Positions 29,430 through 38,920 of a stretch of 64,000 bases of DNA are shown here, piece by piece. Each line of letters starts with the position of its first letter. Position 1 is the first letter of the stretch. Origin of the DNA: Aquimarina sp. ERC-38. GTDB taxonomy: Bacteria; Bacteroidota; Bacteroidia; Flavobacteriales; Flavobacteriaceae. The stretch covers positions 4,073,501-4,137,500 of the forward strand of contig NZ_CP098511.1 in the NCBI RefSeq assembly GCF_026222555.1. Direction: 5' to 3'. A program made the position numbers and the translations under genes. The notes below the pieces were generated by a model that had not been told where the DNA came from, made no database searches, and saw nothing but the letters and a program-made list of their open reading frames with translations.

Positions 29430-30258
29430 TAACCAACCCCACACTCAATTTTCTGCGCTGTGCAGCTGCTAAGATTTCCATTTTCCGTAAATCCGAAGCG
29501 TTTGTCTTCATACATGCATCTACCCAAATATCCGTAATATTCAATAATTCTTCTTTTTGCAGTGGATTCACCAGTTTTTTACATTGCATATGATGATATT
29601 CAAAATTAAACCGGCAAGCTAGTTTCTGAAGTATATTTCCGCTTGTTGATATCATATTATGTTCTTCAGCAACTTCGTGTATCAAACCCAAAGATTCGAA
29701 AAAGCGGGATTTGTAAACGCTTCCGCTACGAATAATCATATCAGCATCGCTATGATTGAGCTTTCGGTAGAGTAAACTATAAGCACCCATTCCCGGAAAC
29801 AAGTTAAATTTATTTTCTGGTAATCCAAGTTGTGCAGTTTCGTTGGCAATGATAAAGTCATGGGCTAATGCACATTCAAAACCGCCTCCGTAAGCGTTAC
29901 CTTCAACCTGAGCAAGTGTAATTACCGGAAGGTTAAATCCATTGTAGATATGATAAATAGCGTTGATGCAGAGGTGTGCATACTCTCGAAGCCTATCCAC
30001 CTGACGATTTATAATACATTCTAAAAAGAAGGGCAAATCCCCTCCTAAATTATAAATCCCTTGATGTTCAGAACCGGAAATAATGAATTGTAAGGGTCGG
30101 TCGGGATGCGAAAAATACGCTTGTACCCATCTCGAAAAAACCTCGAATTCTTTTAGTCCGGCAAGGCAGAAATTGGGCATTCCTTTATTTCGGATTTTCC
30201 AGGTTAAGGTTTGTTTTTCTTTTTGATAATCCAAAGTAACACATTGAAATTCTTTCAT
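29383..30258 (-). CDS. RpfF-like crotonase (enoyl-CoA hydratase fold, DSF-synthase type)
   Basis: 291 residues of the crotonase fold. YNLGGDLPFF forms the oxyanion-hole region, GNAYGGGFECA carries Glu128 and LGLPENKFNLFPGMGAYS carries Glu148. The two glutamates 20 residues apart and the FPGMGAYS and TDIWVDACM stretches are characteristic of RpfF, the synthase of diffusible signal factor (cis-2-unsaturated fatty acids made from acyl-ACP), rather than of a beta-oxidation hydratase. It is the last gene of the siderophore operon, two bases after the membrane acyltransferase gene. It may supply an unusual acyl group to the siderophore or make a signal co-regulated with iron starvation; neither is proven. 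Confidence 0.82.
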   Translation of the reverse strand: MKEFQCVTLDYQKEKQTLTWKIRNKGMPNFCLAGLKEFEVFSRWVQAYFSHPDRPLQFIISGSEHQGIYNLGGDLPFFLECIINRQVDRLREYAHLCINAIYHIYNGFNLPVITLAQVEGNAYGGGFECALAHDFIIANETAQLGLPENKFNLFPGMGAYSLLYRKLNHSDADMIIRSGSVYKSRFFESLGLIHEVAEEHNMISTSGNILQKLACRFNFEYHHMQCKKLVNPLQKEELLNITDIWVDACMKTNASDLRKMEILAAAQRRKLSVGLVTTQSQPHVRYETSLE

Positions 30259-30260
30259 AA

Positions 30261-31397
30261 CTAGAGTTTTTGAAGGATTACGGAACGTTTTTCACCAATT
30301 TCGCTTTTCTTTTTCCGGGAAAAAATACGATCAAAGACAAAGCGTTGAAGGATCAGCGTCAGTCCTATAAATGTGGGAATTAAAAGAAGCACTCCGCCAA
30401 CTCCAAACTGCTGGTACCCCAAGACACCCATGCCCCAACAAATAATCACCCATTGAATGAAGTATATCGTAGTTACACGTTTGCTACAATAGTAAAAAAA
30501 AGAAAACAACCTGTTTCCTTTAACTTTAGAAACCAATACATTAGCTAGCCATAATAATACTAAATTAAATCCGGTGAGGTAAAACGTACCTCCAGGTCCC
30601 AGATGGAAATAATCGCCAAAATGGTATTCAAAATTATAATAGCAAAGTCCGCCACCTATAAGCATTAATAAGATTCCAGCTACCAACATTCTTTTGAATA
30701 AATAAGAGTTACTTTTCTGTTGTTCTTTATACCACATCCCAAAAAATATCCCGATCAGGATAAATGAGAACCATGGGAAAACAGCAAAATATACATTCCA
30801 CTCCGCACCCCATAACAAATCCAATACATAATCCACTCCGGGAATGCCTAATCGAAATCCATGTACCTCTTTAGTCGTTATAGCAATTAAAACCGCTATG
30901 GTTAAAGGCACGTACTTGTTTTTAGAAAAATGATTGATGATTCCCATAAATAATAACGAAAACCCAGCCAATTGTAAAATATCGCCAGTCCCCAGCATAT
31001 AAACCATATTCGCATACGTTGCCGGAGCTGTCCACCCGTAGGCTTCAATAAAATTATCCGGTACTGTTCCTATCAGGGTAGGTAGTACAAACTTTAAAAA
31101 ATTCATTAGATATCCTACAGCAAGAATATAACATGCTCTTTTAATAGATAAAACAATACTTTGATTTCGGGATAAAATAAAAGATACCCCCATTGCAATC
31201 AAAAACATCGGCGTGCCTTTACCAATAAAATGTACAGCTGCTCCCAACCAGGTTTCGGTTTGGGTAGGTACATCTCCATAAATCCAAAGCGTATGAACAA
31301 TTACGACCATGAGTACACTGATCCCACGGGCAAGATCAATGGCTTTGATTCGCTTAAATTTTTGAGGTGTTTTGTTTGTTACTATTTTTGTTTCCAT
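30261..31397 (-). CDS. Membrane acyltransferase (DUF1624/HGSNAT-like)
   Basis: 378 residues with about ten transmembrane helices. The N-terminal RIKAIDLARGISVLMVVIVH, with His40 near the end of helix 1, is the hallmark of the heparan-glucosaminide acetyltransferase-like/DUF1624 and acyltransferase-3 groups, which move acyl groups across or at the inner membrane. It lies 4 bases downstream of the second synthetase and 2 bases upstream of the RpfF-like gene, so it is surely co-transcribed. A role in tailoring the siderophore with an acyl chain is an inference from position. Confidence 0.75.
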   Translation of the reverse strand: METKIVTNKTPQKFKRIKAIDLARGISVLMVVIVHTLWIYGDVPTQTETWLGAAVHFIGKGTPMFLIAMGVSFILSRNQSIVLSIKRACYILAVGYLMNFLKFVLPTLIGTVPDNFIEAYGWTAPATYANMVYMLGTGDILQLAGFSLLFMGIINHFSKNKYVPLTIAVLIAITTKEVHGFRLGIPGVDYVLDLLWGAEWNVYFAVFPWFSFILIGIFFGMWYKEQQKSNSYLFKRMLVAGILLMLIGGGLCYYNFEYHFGDYFHLGPGGTFYLTGFNLVLLWLANVLVSKVKGNRLFSFFYYCSKRVTTIYFIQWVIICWGMGVLGYQQFGVGGVLLLIPTFIGLTLILQRFVFDRIFSRKKKSEIGEKRSVILQKL

Positions 31398-31401
31398 AGG
31401 G

Positions 31402-33789
31402 TTATGCTATTGTGTTTTTAAAAGAAGCAATGGGATTTTTTATGGTGCCTTCGATAATCAAGCTTTCAATCGGATCTGCCAGGTTGAGCATTTGTTTGGT
31501 ATTACGTAATTGTAAGCGATTTAGGCAACAACGACCAAATTCGGGCATAAAGAGATCGTAACGTTCAAATTGCTTTTGTAAATGTTTGTTTTCAGCTTGA
31601 TAGGTATGAACAGTTGTAGCAACTTGTTTCCAGAAACCTATTTCTGAAAATTGTAGCTGCTCTTCCAAAATCACACTTAAAAACCGGAAAAAACCGTCAA
31701 AAATATCGGTGAATAGGGATAAGACCTTCATTTCATCTGAAGCCGGAGTAAATACCCGTTGTACGGCTTCGGGCAATACAAGTTCCGGATCAAAAACAAT
31801 AATTTCTTCGGTGATATCTTTCATTAAGATTCGAACAGGAACCTGATCTTCCATAATCAAAATTATATTTTCGCCATGCGGAATAAAAACCAACTCGTAA
31901 GCATAAAAACAATGTAATAGAGGTTTTAGATACGCATCAAGATAGGTTTGTAGCCAATCTTGAGGAGAAATTCTAGAAGCTTTAATCATGGCTGCTATCA
32001 ACGCATTTCCTTCTTTGTCACGGTGAATTAACGCTGCCATGGTCATAACGTTTTGGTGCTGTTTAATTTTTTGCTGCGGACTTTCCCGCCATAAAGCAGA
32101 CAACATTTTATTATGCGGATTGGATCGACCTAAGCTTTGGTAATACGTATTTTCAAAACCCACCGTTGCTACTTCTCCTAACATATCGAATCCGGTTCGT
32201 TTTAGATAGGTGTCGTTCCCTAACAAATCTGTAATCCAGGTGGTGATTTCCGGGGTGGTTTTCATATAATAAGGTGACAACCCCCGCATAAATCCCATGT
32301 TTAAAATAGATAATGCCGTTTTTACGTACATGTTATCGGGATGGGTCTGGCTAAAGAGAGTTCTGATAGATTGTTGGGCTACATAAGCATCCTTACTTTC
32401 TCCCAAATACACCAATTTTTGATTGGCTAAATCGGTGGCAAACACTTGTTGAATTTTATGATTCCATTGCCAGGGATGTACCGGGATAAATATATAGTCT
32501 TGAATAGGTAATCTAAGAGTTTTTAAAACGGAATTGAATTCTGCTATCTTTTCTACCCCCAATTCCTTATGCATCATCGCATTGTAACCAAATCCGGAAA
32601 CGGAAGCATAGGTAGTTTTTGATATATGACCCGCCAACCAGCAGATATGAAAAGGTTGATGTACTTCGGGAGCGTATTGCAGATATTCGGTACGGCTAAA
32701 CCCAATCCTACCATTATTAGCAACAAAAACGGGATGCCCTTCGGTCATAGATTGTTCGATCTTCTGGAAAGAAGCATTTGCTAAATCCTTTGCTGTACAT
32801 TGTTGATGTATTTTTTTATAGATCGCACTATTTAGCGTACTGGAAATTTCTTCGAGGTATACCGGCAAGCAGTCATCAGTAATACCTAAAACCTTCTGAA
32901 ATTCTATAAAAAATGATAAGGCTTCTACCTTTATTATTTCCGAATTTTTAAACTTTTGAAGGCTATCAGCAGCAATACTCCAATGATCCAGCGCGTATTT
33001 TTTTGCTTTAAATTGATAGTAAATCTCGAGAGTTCCTGTTTTTAGAATATATGTCCCGTCTTCCTGCGATTCCGGTTGCAGAAGTAACTCATGAGCAAAT
33101 TCGCTGATTGCTTTAGCGACTAATTCTTTATTTGACAGGTTCCAGTATTCAACAGAAGTACCGTAAGAAGTTTTTTTAGGGTTTTTTTCTGAAACTTCAT
33201 TGATTTGCAAAATCTCAAGGGCATCTTTGAAAGTTTGTCGGCTACAAATGGCAAGGCCTGCTTTTTTCTCAGGTAAATCAATCTCTTTTATATATTGAAA
33301 TCCGGCTTTTTTATTCAGCCGATGGATTTTTTCATTATTAATATCCGGTTCTACCACCATACGAATCACTTCGGGTTGTGAAAAGAAAAATTCAACCACC
33401 GTTTTAAAGACTGTCCAGGTAAAATTCTGGATTCTTTGAACGGGTGGGGCTACTAAAATATGCATTCCATAATCTCCGGCTTCAGCTTGATAATAATTAC
33501 GAATACGATCTTCTGAGACTTTATACTTTTCCAATAAAAAAGAAGGTTTTCCGTTGAAAAGACCTATAAAAATTTTATAATCCGATTTAGCTAATGCCGT
33601 GATATATTCGCCTTGAACTTCATCATACGATTTATACTGCATTCCCCAAAAGGAAGCGTAATCCTGGGTGACCCATTTGTAGATCATTGGTAGGTCTTCT
33701 TCCAAAGAAAACGGGCGTAGTTCAATACTTCCTAAATCCGGAATTTTTTGAGTATAAATAATAGGTAGCGAGGTTGAAATAGTTTGCAT
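31402..33789 (-). CDS. Fused N-acyltransferase / NIS siderophore synthetase, second copy
   Basis: 795 residues. Residues 1-195 are a GNAT domain of the siderophore acyltransferase type (YDEVQGEYITAL, MHILVAPPVQRIQNFTW). Residues about 225-790 are an IucA/IucC synthetase with MTEGHPVFVANNGRIGF, FIPVHPWQW, AQQSIRTLF and IPHGENIILIME, all expected for ATP binding and carboxylate activation. The same fusion is known in DfoC-type enzymes, which acylate N-hydroxy-cadaverine and then condense the units. It lies 14 bases downstream of a paralogous fusion, with which it shares clear similarity along its whole length. The two may act on different substrates or successive steps. Confidence 0.92.
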   Translation of the reverse strand: MQTISTSLPIIYTQKIPDLGSIELRPFSLEEDLPMIYKWVTQDYASFWGMQYKSYDEVQGEYITALAKSDYKIFIGLFNGKPSFLLEKYKVSEDRIRNYYQAEAGDYGMHILVAPPVQRIQNFTWTVFKTVVEFFFSQPEVIRMVVEPDINNEKIHRLNKKAGFQYIKEIDLPEKKAGLAICSRQTFKDALEILQINEVSEKNPKKTSYGTSVEYWNLSNKELVAKAISEFAHELLLQPESQEDGTYILKTGTLEIYYQFKAKKYALDHWSIAADSLQKFKNSEIIKVEALSFFIEFQKVLGITDDCLPVYLEEISSTLNSAIYKKIHQQCTAKDLANASFQKIEQSMTEGHPVFVANNGRIGFSRTEYLQYAPEVHQPFHICWLAGHISKTTYASVSGFGYNAMMHKELGVEKIAEFNSVLKTLRLPIQDYIFIPVHPWQWNHKIQQVFATDLANQKLVYLGESKDAYVAQQSIRTLFSQTHPDNMYVKTALSILNMGFMRGLSPYYMKTTPEITTWITDLLGNDTYLKRTGFDMLGEVATVGFENTYYQSLGRSNPHNKMLSALWRESPQQKIKQHQNVMTMAALIHRDKEGNALIAAMIKASRISPQDWLQTYLDAYLKPLLHCFYAYELVFIPHGENIILIMEDQVPVRILMKDITEEIIVFDPELVLPEAVQRVFTPASDEMKVLSLFTDIFDGFFRFLSVILEEQLQFSEIGFWKQVATTVHTYQAENKHLQKQFERYDLFMPEFGRCCLNRLQLRNTKQMLNLADPIESLIIEGTIKNPIASFKNTIA

Positions 33790-33803
33790 GATTACCTTGG
33801 GAT

Positions 33804-36242
33804 TTAAGCGATGGTAGAAATAGGTGTTGTTTTAAAAGCAGCGATCGGATTGGTTAATCTTCCGGCAAATTGAAGCAAGGCTACAGGGTCGTCCAGATCA
33901 ATCATTTGTTTATGATTATTCAGTTGTAAACGGTTAAGGCAAGACAATTGAAAATCAGCTGCAAACAAATCATATCTTTCAAACTTTTCTTGTAATTGTG
34001 GGAAACGTTCCTGATACTGCTGAATCGAGATGGCTACAGCTTCCCAAAATAATTCTTCCCTATATCCGGCATGTTCCACCAAAATATGAGACATAAAACG
34101 AAAAAATCCGTCAAAAATATCGGTAAAAATGGAAAGTAATTTTACATCTTCAGGAACAGGAGCGTACATACGTTTCAAATGTTCGGGGAGTTCAACTTCA
34201 GGACTTAAGATGCAGGCTTCCTCAGTAATATCTTTCAATAGAATTTGTTTGGGAACACTATTCTCAAGTACCATGATAATATTTTCGCCGTGAGGCATAA
34301 AAACCAAATCATACTGGTAAAAACAATGTAGCATCGGGGTGAGATATGCTTTAAAATATTGCTCCAACCAATCTTCTGCTTCTAGCTCTGAATTTCTAAT
34401 AATTTCAGGAAGTAAGGCATTACCATTTTGATCAACATGTAAAAAAGCTGCCATGGTCATCAATTGTTGCCTTGGTTTTACTACGGACATCGGACTCTCG
34501 CGCCACAAGGAAGCTAACATTTTATTATAGTTGTTATGCGGGCCAAATTCCTCAAAATACGGATTTATATAACTCACCGAAGCAATTTCGCCCAACATTC
34601 TAAATCTGGTTTCCTGAATGTAAGGATCCTGGTATAGGAGTTCTTCCAACCAAACTGCCATTTTTGGCGCGGTACCCAGGTAATAATATGGTAGGCCTCG
34701 CATAAAGCCCATGTTTAAAATTGATAAAGCGGTTTTAGTATAAAATTTCTTAGGATTTGTTAGATTAAACAGGGTTCGAATGGATTGTTGGGCGACATAT
34801 TGATCCGGTCCATAACCTAGGCATATTAATTTTTCTGTTGCAATTTCGGTAGAGAAGGTATTGGCTAATTTATTAAACCATTGCCACGGATGTACCGGGA
34901 CAAAGTAGTAGTCTTTTGGGTTTAAGCCTTTTTCTTTTATGATTTGGTTAAAATTTGTGATGGTAGTTGCATCTAATTCTTGTTTCAGTATGGTTTGATA
35001 ATCCAAATCAGCCGTTCCTGAATATTTTGTATGTTCTTTATGCCCAGCTAACCAAAGTAAAGAAAATGAATTTCCGGCTTCGGGAGCATAAGCGCGATAG
35101 TCGTTACTGTCAAACCCAATTCGTCCGTTATTTGCTACAAATCCCGGATGTCCTTCGGTCATGGATTGTTCAATGGTTTGAAAGTCTGCGGTGACCAGTT
35201 GATCTGAGGTAGGATTTCCCTTTTGTAATTTAAAAGCACTTCCGTAAAGGGTGCTAATAATTTCTTCCAGGTACACAGGTAACTGCTCATCTTTAATGCC
35301 AAGTTGTTGTCTAAATTCTTTGATAAATAAAACTGCATCTAAGGTGCTATTCTCACCATTTTCCGTTTTTTTAATACTTTGTTCCGAAATCCAAAAATGA
35401 TTCATGGTCAAAAGCTTTGCGCTAAATTGATAGGTAATATGTTTATCATCTGCGAAAACCTGGTACGTGTTCCAACCTTCTTCTCCTTCGGAAAGTAGCG
35501 TAGGTGTTAATAATAGTTCATGACTAAATTCGGTTAACGCTTTTTTGACTAATAAATCATTGGCTTTTTGCCAGGTTTTACGATGTAAATGATGTACGGA
35601 TTGTTTTGGGGATATGATATGATCCAACGTATTCAAGGCGCTTCTTTTTTTAATTTGTGGATTGGATTGTAATTGTTCAAAATGATTTCGGGTTAAAAAT
35701 GCTAATTGTGCGGTTTTATGAGGTAATTCGACCACCTTGTCTAGGACAAATCCGATGCGTTGACAAAGGGCAAACATTTTTTTGTTACGTATATCCGGTT
35801 CTACCAAAATGCGGTTTACTTCCTGGTTCTGAAAAATAAAGGTGGTGATTGCCTGAAATACATACCAGGTAAAATTTGGTATTTTGATGCTAGGTGGAGC
35901 TACGATAATATGTATACCACAATCTTCTTTTTTTGCATGAAAATAGGTACCTATCGCATCTTGTTGAGGATGGTAACGTTCCAGTATAAATGCAGGTTGT
36001 TCTTTATAAAACCCAACAAAAACATCATAATGATCCGGCATCATCAGTTTGTAATATTCCTCTTGCACTTCGGGTAGGGTAAAACCTTGCATTCCCCAAA
36101 AAACGGCATATTCTTGGTTTACCCATTGGTATAACACCTGGCTATCCTGCGTAATCCGGAAACGCCGAATGTCAATAGTCCCGAAATTAGTGAAGGATTG
36201 TGAATACAAGTAATTTTCTTTAATGATGAGTTTATTTTTCAT
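33804..36242 (-). CDS. Fused N-acyltransferase / NIS siderophore synthetase, first copy
   Basis: 812 residues with the same layout as its neighbour: GNAT domain (about 1-200; FTLPEVQEEYYKLM, IHIIVAPPSIKIPNFTW) and IucA/IucC synthetase (about 235-805; MTEGHPGFVANNGRIGF, FVPVHPWQW, AQQSIRTLF, PHGENIIMVLE). It should acylate the hydroxylamine made by the monooxygenase and join units by ATP-dependent amide formation in the cytoplasm. Its start overlaps the exporter stop by 4 bases, showing translational coupling. All core motifs are intact. Confidence 0.93.
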   Translation of the reverse strand: MKNKLIIKENYLYSQSFTNFGTIDIRRFRITQDSQVLYQWVNQEYAVFWGMQGFTLPEVQEEYYKLMMPDHYDVFVGFYKEQPAFILERYHPQQDAIGTYFHAKKEDCGIHIIVAPPSIKIPNFTWYVFQAITTFIFQNQEVNRILVEPDIRNKKMFALCQRIGFVLDKVVELPHKTAQLAFLTRNHFEQLQSNPQIKKRSALNTLDHIISPKQSVHHLHRKTWQKANDLLVKKALTEFSHELLLTPTLLSEGEEGWNTYQVFADDKHITYQFSAKLLTMNHFWISEQSIKKTENGENSTLDAVLFIKEFRQQLGIKDEQLPVYLEEIISTLYGSAFKLQKGNPTSDQLVTADFQTIEQSMTEGHPGFVANNGRIGFDSNDYRAYAPEAGNSFSLLWLAGHKEHTKYSGTADLDYQTILKQELDATTITNFNQIIKEKGLNPKDYYFVPVHPWQWFNKLANTFSTEIATEKLICLGYGPDQYVAQQSIRTLFNLTNPKKFYTKTALSILNMGFMRGLPYYYLGTAPKMAVWLEELLYQDPYIQETRFRMLGEIASVSYINPYFEEFGPHNNYNKMLASLWRESPMSVVKPRQQLMTMAAFLHVDQNGNALLPEIIRNSELEAEDWLEQYFKAYLTPMLHCFYQYDLVFMPHGENIIMVLENSVPKQILLKDITEEACILSPEVELPEHLKRMYAPVPEDVKLLSIFTDIFDGFFRFMSHILVEHAGYREELFWEAVAISIQQYQERFPQLQEKFERYDLFAADFQLSCLNRLQLNNHKQMIDLDDPVALLQFAGRLTNPIAAFKTTPISTIA

Positions 36243-37441
36243 GAATTCAGGGCAGTTTTCTTTGAACGTTGTTCTTTTTTTAAAGAGGTAATAGGTATTG
36301 AAATTTTAAAGAATAGATAATAGATGACTAAGGTGAGTACAAATCCAACACTAGCAATATAAAATGGTATTTGTAATCCTTGATTTTCGACTAAAATTCC
36401 AACGAAGAAAGAGGAAATCAAGACTCCTAAATTTTGAAAGAAATGTACTTTACTGTAATCCGTGGCATATGAATCCGGAGTGCTTAATTCAAATAACAAT
36501 ACATCAAATTTGACAACGCCCTGAAAGATCGCCCACCCGTAAATCACCCGACCTACGAGAATGGAAACTTCTGAAGGAATTCCCTGTAGCAGTAATCCCA
36601 AAGCACCTATACTTAGCGCAGACAAAATCGTTTTATTATGGCTAATGGTTGACGGTCTTTTGGTACTCCACCATAAAACCATTAACGCGATAAATCCGGG
36701 AATAGCATACAAGGTTCCTGAAATGAATTTGGAATCGTAGATGGAAACTGACTCCCAATAGGTCGCAAAAAACGGTCGAATTAAAAAGTCGCTAAAATAA
36801 AGCAACATCGTAACCAGTCCGATCTTTAGAATAAAGCCTTTGGTTTTACTTATTGAGTTCAGAATTTCATTGGATTTTTCTGTAACCACGGCGGGAACCT
36901 GTTGTTTAGTTGCCAATAAATAGCCACTCATTCCCATTTGGACAAAATCTCCAGAAGCCATAATTAGATAGATATAACTGGCGTCGATCAAATCCACCGT
37001 AAGTCCGCCAATAATAGCGCCTGCGATTCCCCCTAAGTGTACCACGACTGACAAAATTCCAATGATTTGAGAATGTTCGTTTTTAGAACTGATTTTTAGT
37101 ATATAAGGGTAAACTAAGAGATAACTTCCTTTAAAAAAAATCATGATGAGCGATACGATCCAAAAAGTGGTATAAGAACTGGTCCAAAAACAATACAAGG
37201 CTAATATACCCGCAATGCATTGTGTGTAAATTAAAATATTAAGTTCGGATATCTTTTTAGAAACATAAGCCCAAAACGGAAACGCCAACATGACTAAAAA
37301 ACAAATTGCTGCAAAATAATACCCGACTACTTTAGGATCGTTGACTCCAAATCTAGCCTCAAAAAACTGAGGGTAGAATGGATGTAGCAGATAATCACTT
37401 ACTACAGCTACCAGGGTCATGATGATTAGTGCTTTTTTCAT
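36239..37441 (-). CDS. MFS exporter of the siderophore operon
   Basis: 400 residues, about twelve membrane segments and a basic C-terminal tail. MFS signs include the YVSKKISELN loop after helix 2 and a LGGIAGAIIGGL glycine-rich helix in the middle. It lies between the monooxygenase and the first synthetase in the same operon, the place where siderophore secretion pumps are normally found. It probably exports the finished siderophore across the inner membrane. Confidence 0.85.
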   Translation of the reverse strand: MKKALIIMTLVAVVSDYLLHPFYPQFFEARFGVNDPKVVGYYFAAICFLVMLAFPFWAYVSKKISELNILIYTQCIAGILALYCFWTSSYTTFWIVSLIMIFFKGSYLLVYPYILKISSKNEHSQIIGILSVVVHLGGIAGAIIGGLTVDLIDASYIYLIMASGDFVQMGMSGYLLATKQQVPAVVTEKSNEILNSISKTKGFILKIGLVTMLLYFSDFLIRPFFATYWESVSIYDSKFISGTLYAIPGFIALMVLWWSTKRPSTISHNKTILSALSIGALGLLLQGIPSEVSILVGRVIYGWAIFQGVVKFDVLLFELSTPDSYATDYSKVHFFQNLGVLISSFFVGILVENQGLQIPFYIASVGFVLTLVIYYLFFKISIPITSLKKEQRSKKTALNS

Positions 37442-37463
37442 TTTTTATTGTTGTTTATAAACT

Positions 37464-37560
37464 CCTTTCTTTCGAAGGAAGGGTTAGGGATGGATGTTTT
37501 CCGCATTAATTCTATTGCGTTGACGAAATACATCTCTCTAAATCTCCCTTCAAAGGGAGA
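37464..37560. repeat. Two REP-like hairpins between monooxygenase and exporter genes
   Basis: Two hairpin sequences in a 138-base gap: an imperfect CCTTTCTTTCGAAGGAAGG at 37464-37482, followed by GTTAGGGATGG, and TCTCCCTTCAAAGGGAGA at 37543-37560. The CCCTT/AAGGG style and the ATCC(A/C)TCCC flank resemble the hairpin at 24382-24416. They may tune mRNA stability within the operon. Confidence 0.6.
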
Positions 37561-37579
37561 CTTCTTGATTTTCAGTTTT

Positions 37580-38920
37580 TTATGTATGTGCTTGTGATAT
37601 GGCTATCTTTTCCTCTTTACCTACTCCAAACTGCTGAAAAGCAATTTGCTTCTCAATTTTGTAATGATCTTTTCCGGTGATTTCTCTTAGGATATAGGAG
37701 TTACGGTAGCTTGCCATACCTAAATCCGGGGTTACAAACCCGTGAGTATGTAATTCAGCATTTTGTACAAAAACCGCGTTTTTATTTTTATCGATACTGT
37801 AATTACGTTGTACCTGGTACCTGCCTTTTTGATCCCATAGTATTTGATCGTTAATCCCTTTCATAAATTTCGGCATTTGATAGTGGTATCCAGTTGCCAG
37901 GATTAAGCCTTCTGTCTGGTGCTGATAGGCTTTTTCCTGTTCCTTTTGATAAATGTTTAGGTAAAAAGTATCCAAAACTTTATCGTATTCGGCTTCGGTT
38001 ATTTCAGAATTGGTGCGTAAGTTGATTTTTACCTGGTTTGATACATTTTTAGTGTACATTAAATCGTAAATGTTGGCAATTAATTCCTGGTTAATACCCT
38101 TGTATAGATGTTTTTGATTGTGGATCAGGTCATCTCGTTTTGCTTCCGGTAGGTTATAGAAATAGTCTACGTATTCTGGTGAGGTCATTTCTAAGGTAAG
38201 TTTTGAATACTCTAACGGGAAAAATCGGGGCGAACGGGTAATCCAATTTAATTCGTAACCTCTAATATCAATATCCTGTAGCAAGTCATAAAATACTTCA
38301 GCAGCGCTTTGTCCGCTACCTACTACGGTAATTCTTTTTTTACTTTGTAATGCTTCTTTTTGGGATAAATACGAAGAAGAATGTACCGCATGCTCATTTA
38401 AATTTCGAAACCCAGCTGGGATATAGGGTTGCGTTCCGGTACCCAATATCAATTTTTTAGTTCTATAAGTTTTTTCTTCATAAGATTTGGTATGTCTAAC
38501 AATGACTTCATAACAATCTTTGGCTTTTAGGTAGCAAGTTTTTACGACTTCGGTTTGAAAATGAATGTTGTTTAATTTTTGAATTGCCCATTGGCAGTAC
38601 TGATTGTATTCTTCACGTAACAATAGGAAATTTTCACGGATGTAAAACGAATAAATACGTCCTTGTTCTTTGACATAATTTAGAAAGCTGAATTCACTGG
38701 TCGGATCGGCTAAAGTCACTAAATCCGCCATAAATGGAATCTGAAGCGTAGTTCCTTCAAGCAACATTCCTGCATGCCAGTTAAAATTTTCTATTTTATC
38801 AAAGAATAGCCCGCTTAAGTTTTCAATAGGCTTAGCAAGGCAAGCCATGCCTAAATTCATTGGGCCTACACCAATACCGATATAATCCAATACTTCTTTA
38901 GTGTGCATATGCTTTTTCAT
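37580..38920 (-). CDS. Lysine/ornithine-type N-monooxygenase (DfoA/IucD-like)
   Basis: 446 residues (a start at the internal Met 38908 is also possible). The FAD motif GIGVGPMNLG is at residues 16-25, the NADPH motif VVGSGQSAAE near 198, and the LILATGYHY signature near 345. This set defines the IucD/PvdA/SidA N-hydroxylases. With the decarboxylase just upstream (23-base overlap), the expected substrate is a diamine such as cadaverine or putrescine, giving the N-hydroxy-amine used by the acyltransferase domains. It is a soluble, flavin-dependent, O2- and NADPH-using enzyme. Confidence 0.92.
   Translation of the reverse strand: MKKHMHTKEVLDYIGIGVGPMNLGMACLAKPIENLSGLFFDKIENFNWHAGMLLEGTTLQIPFMADLVTLADPTSEFSFLNYVKEQGRIYSFYIRENFLLLREEYNQYCQWAIQKLNNIHFQTEVVKTCYLKAKDCYEVIVRHTKSYEEKTYRTKKLILGTGTQPYIPAGFRNLNEHAVHSSSYLSQKEALQSKKRITVVGSGQSAAEVFYDLLQDIDIRGYELNWITRSPRFFPLEYSKLTLEMTSPEYVDYFYNLPEAKRDDLIHNQKHLYKGINQELIANIYDLMYTKNVSNQVKINLRTNSEITEAEYDKVLDTFYLNIYQKEQEKAYQHQTEGLILATGYHYQMPKFMKGINDQILWDQKGRYQVQRNYSIDKNKNAVFVQNAELHTHGFVTPDLGMASYRNSYILREITGKDHYKIEKQIAFQQFGVGKEEKIAISQAHT

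Noticed and set aside
35657..36077. Plus-strand frames inside the acyltransferase-synthetase gene
   Set aside because: Antisense shadows; the minus strand has uninterrupted family motifs.
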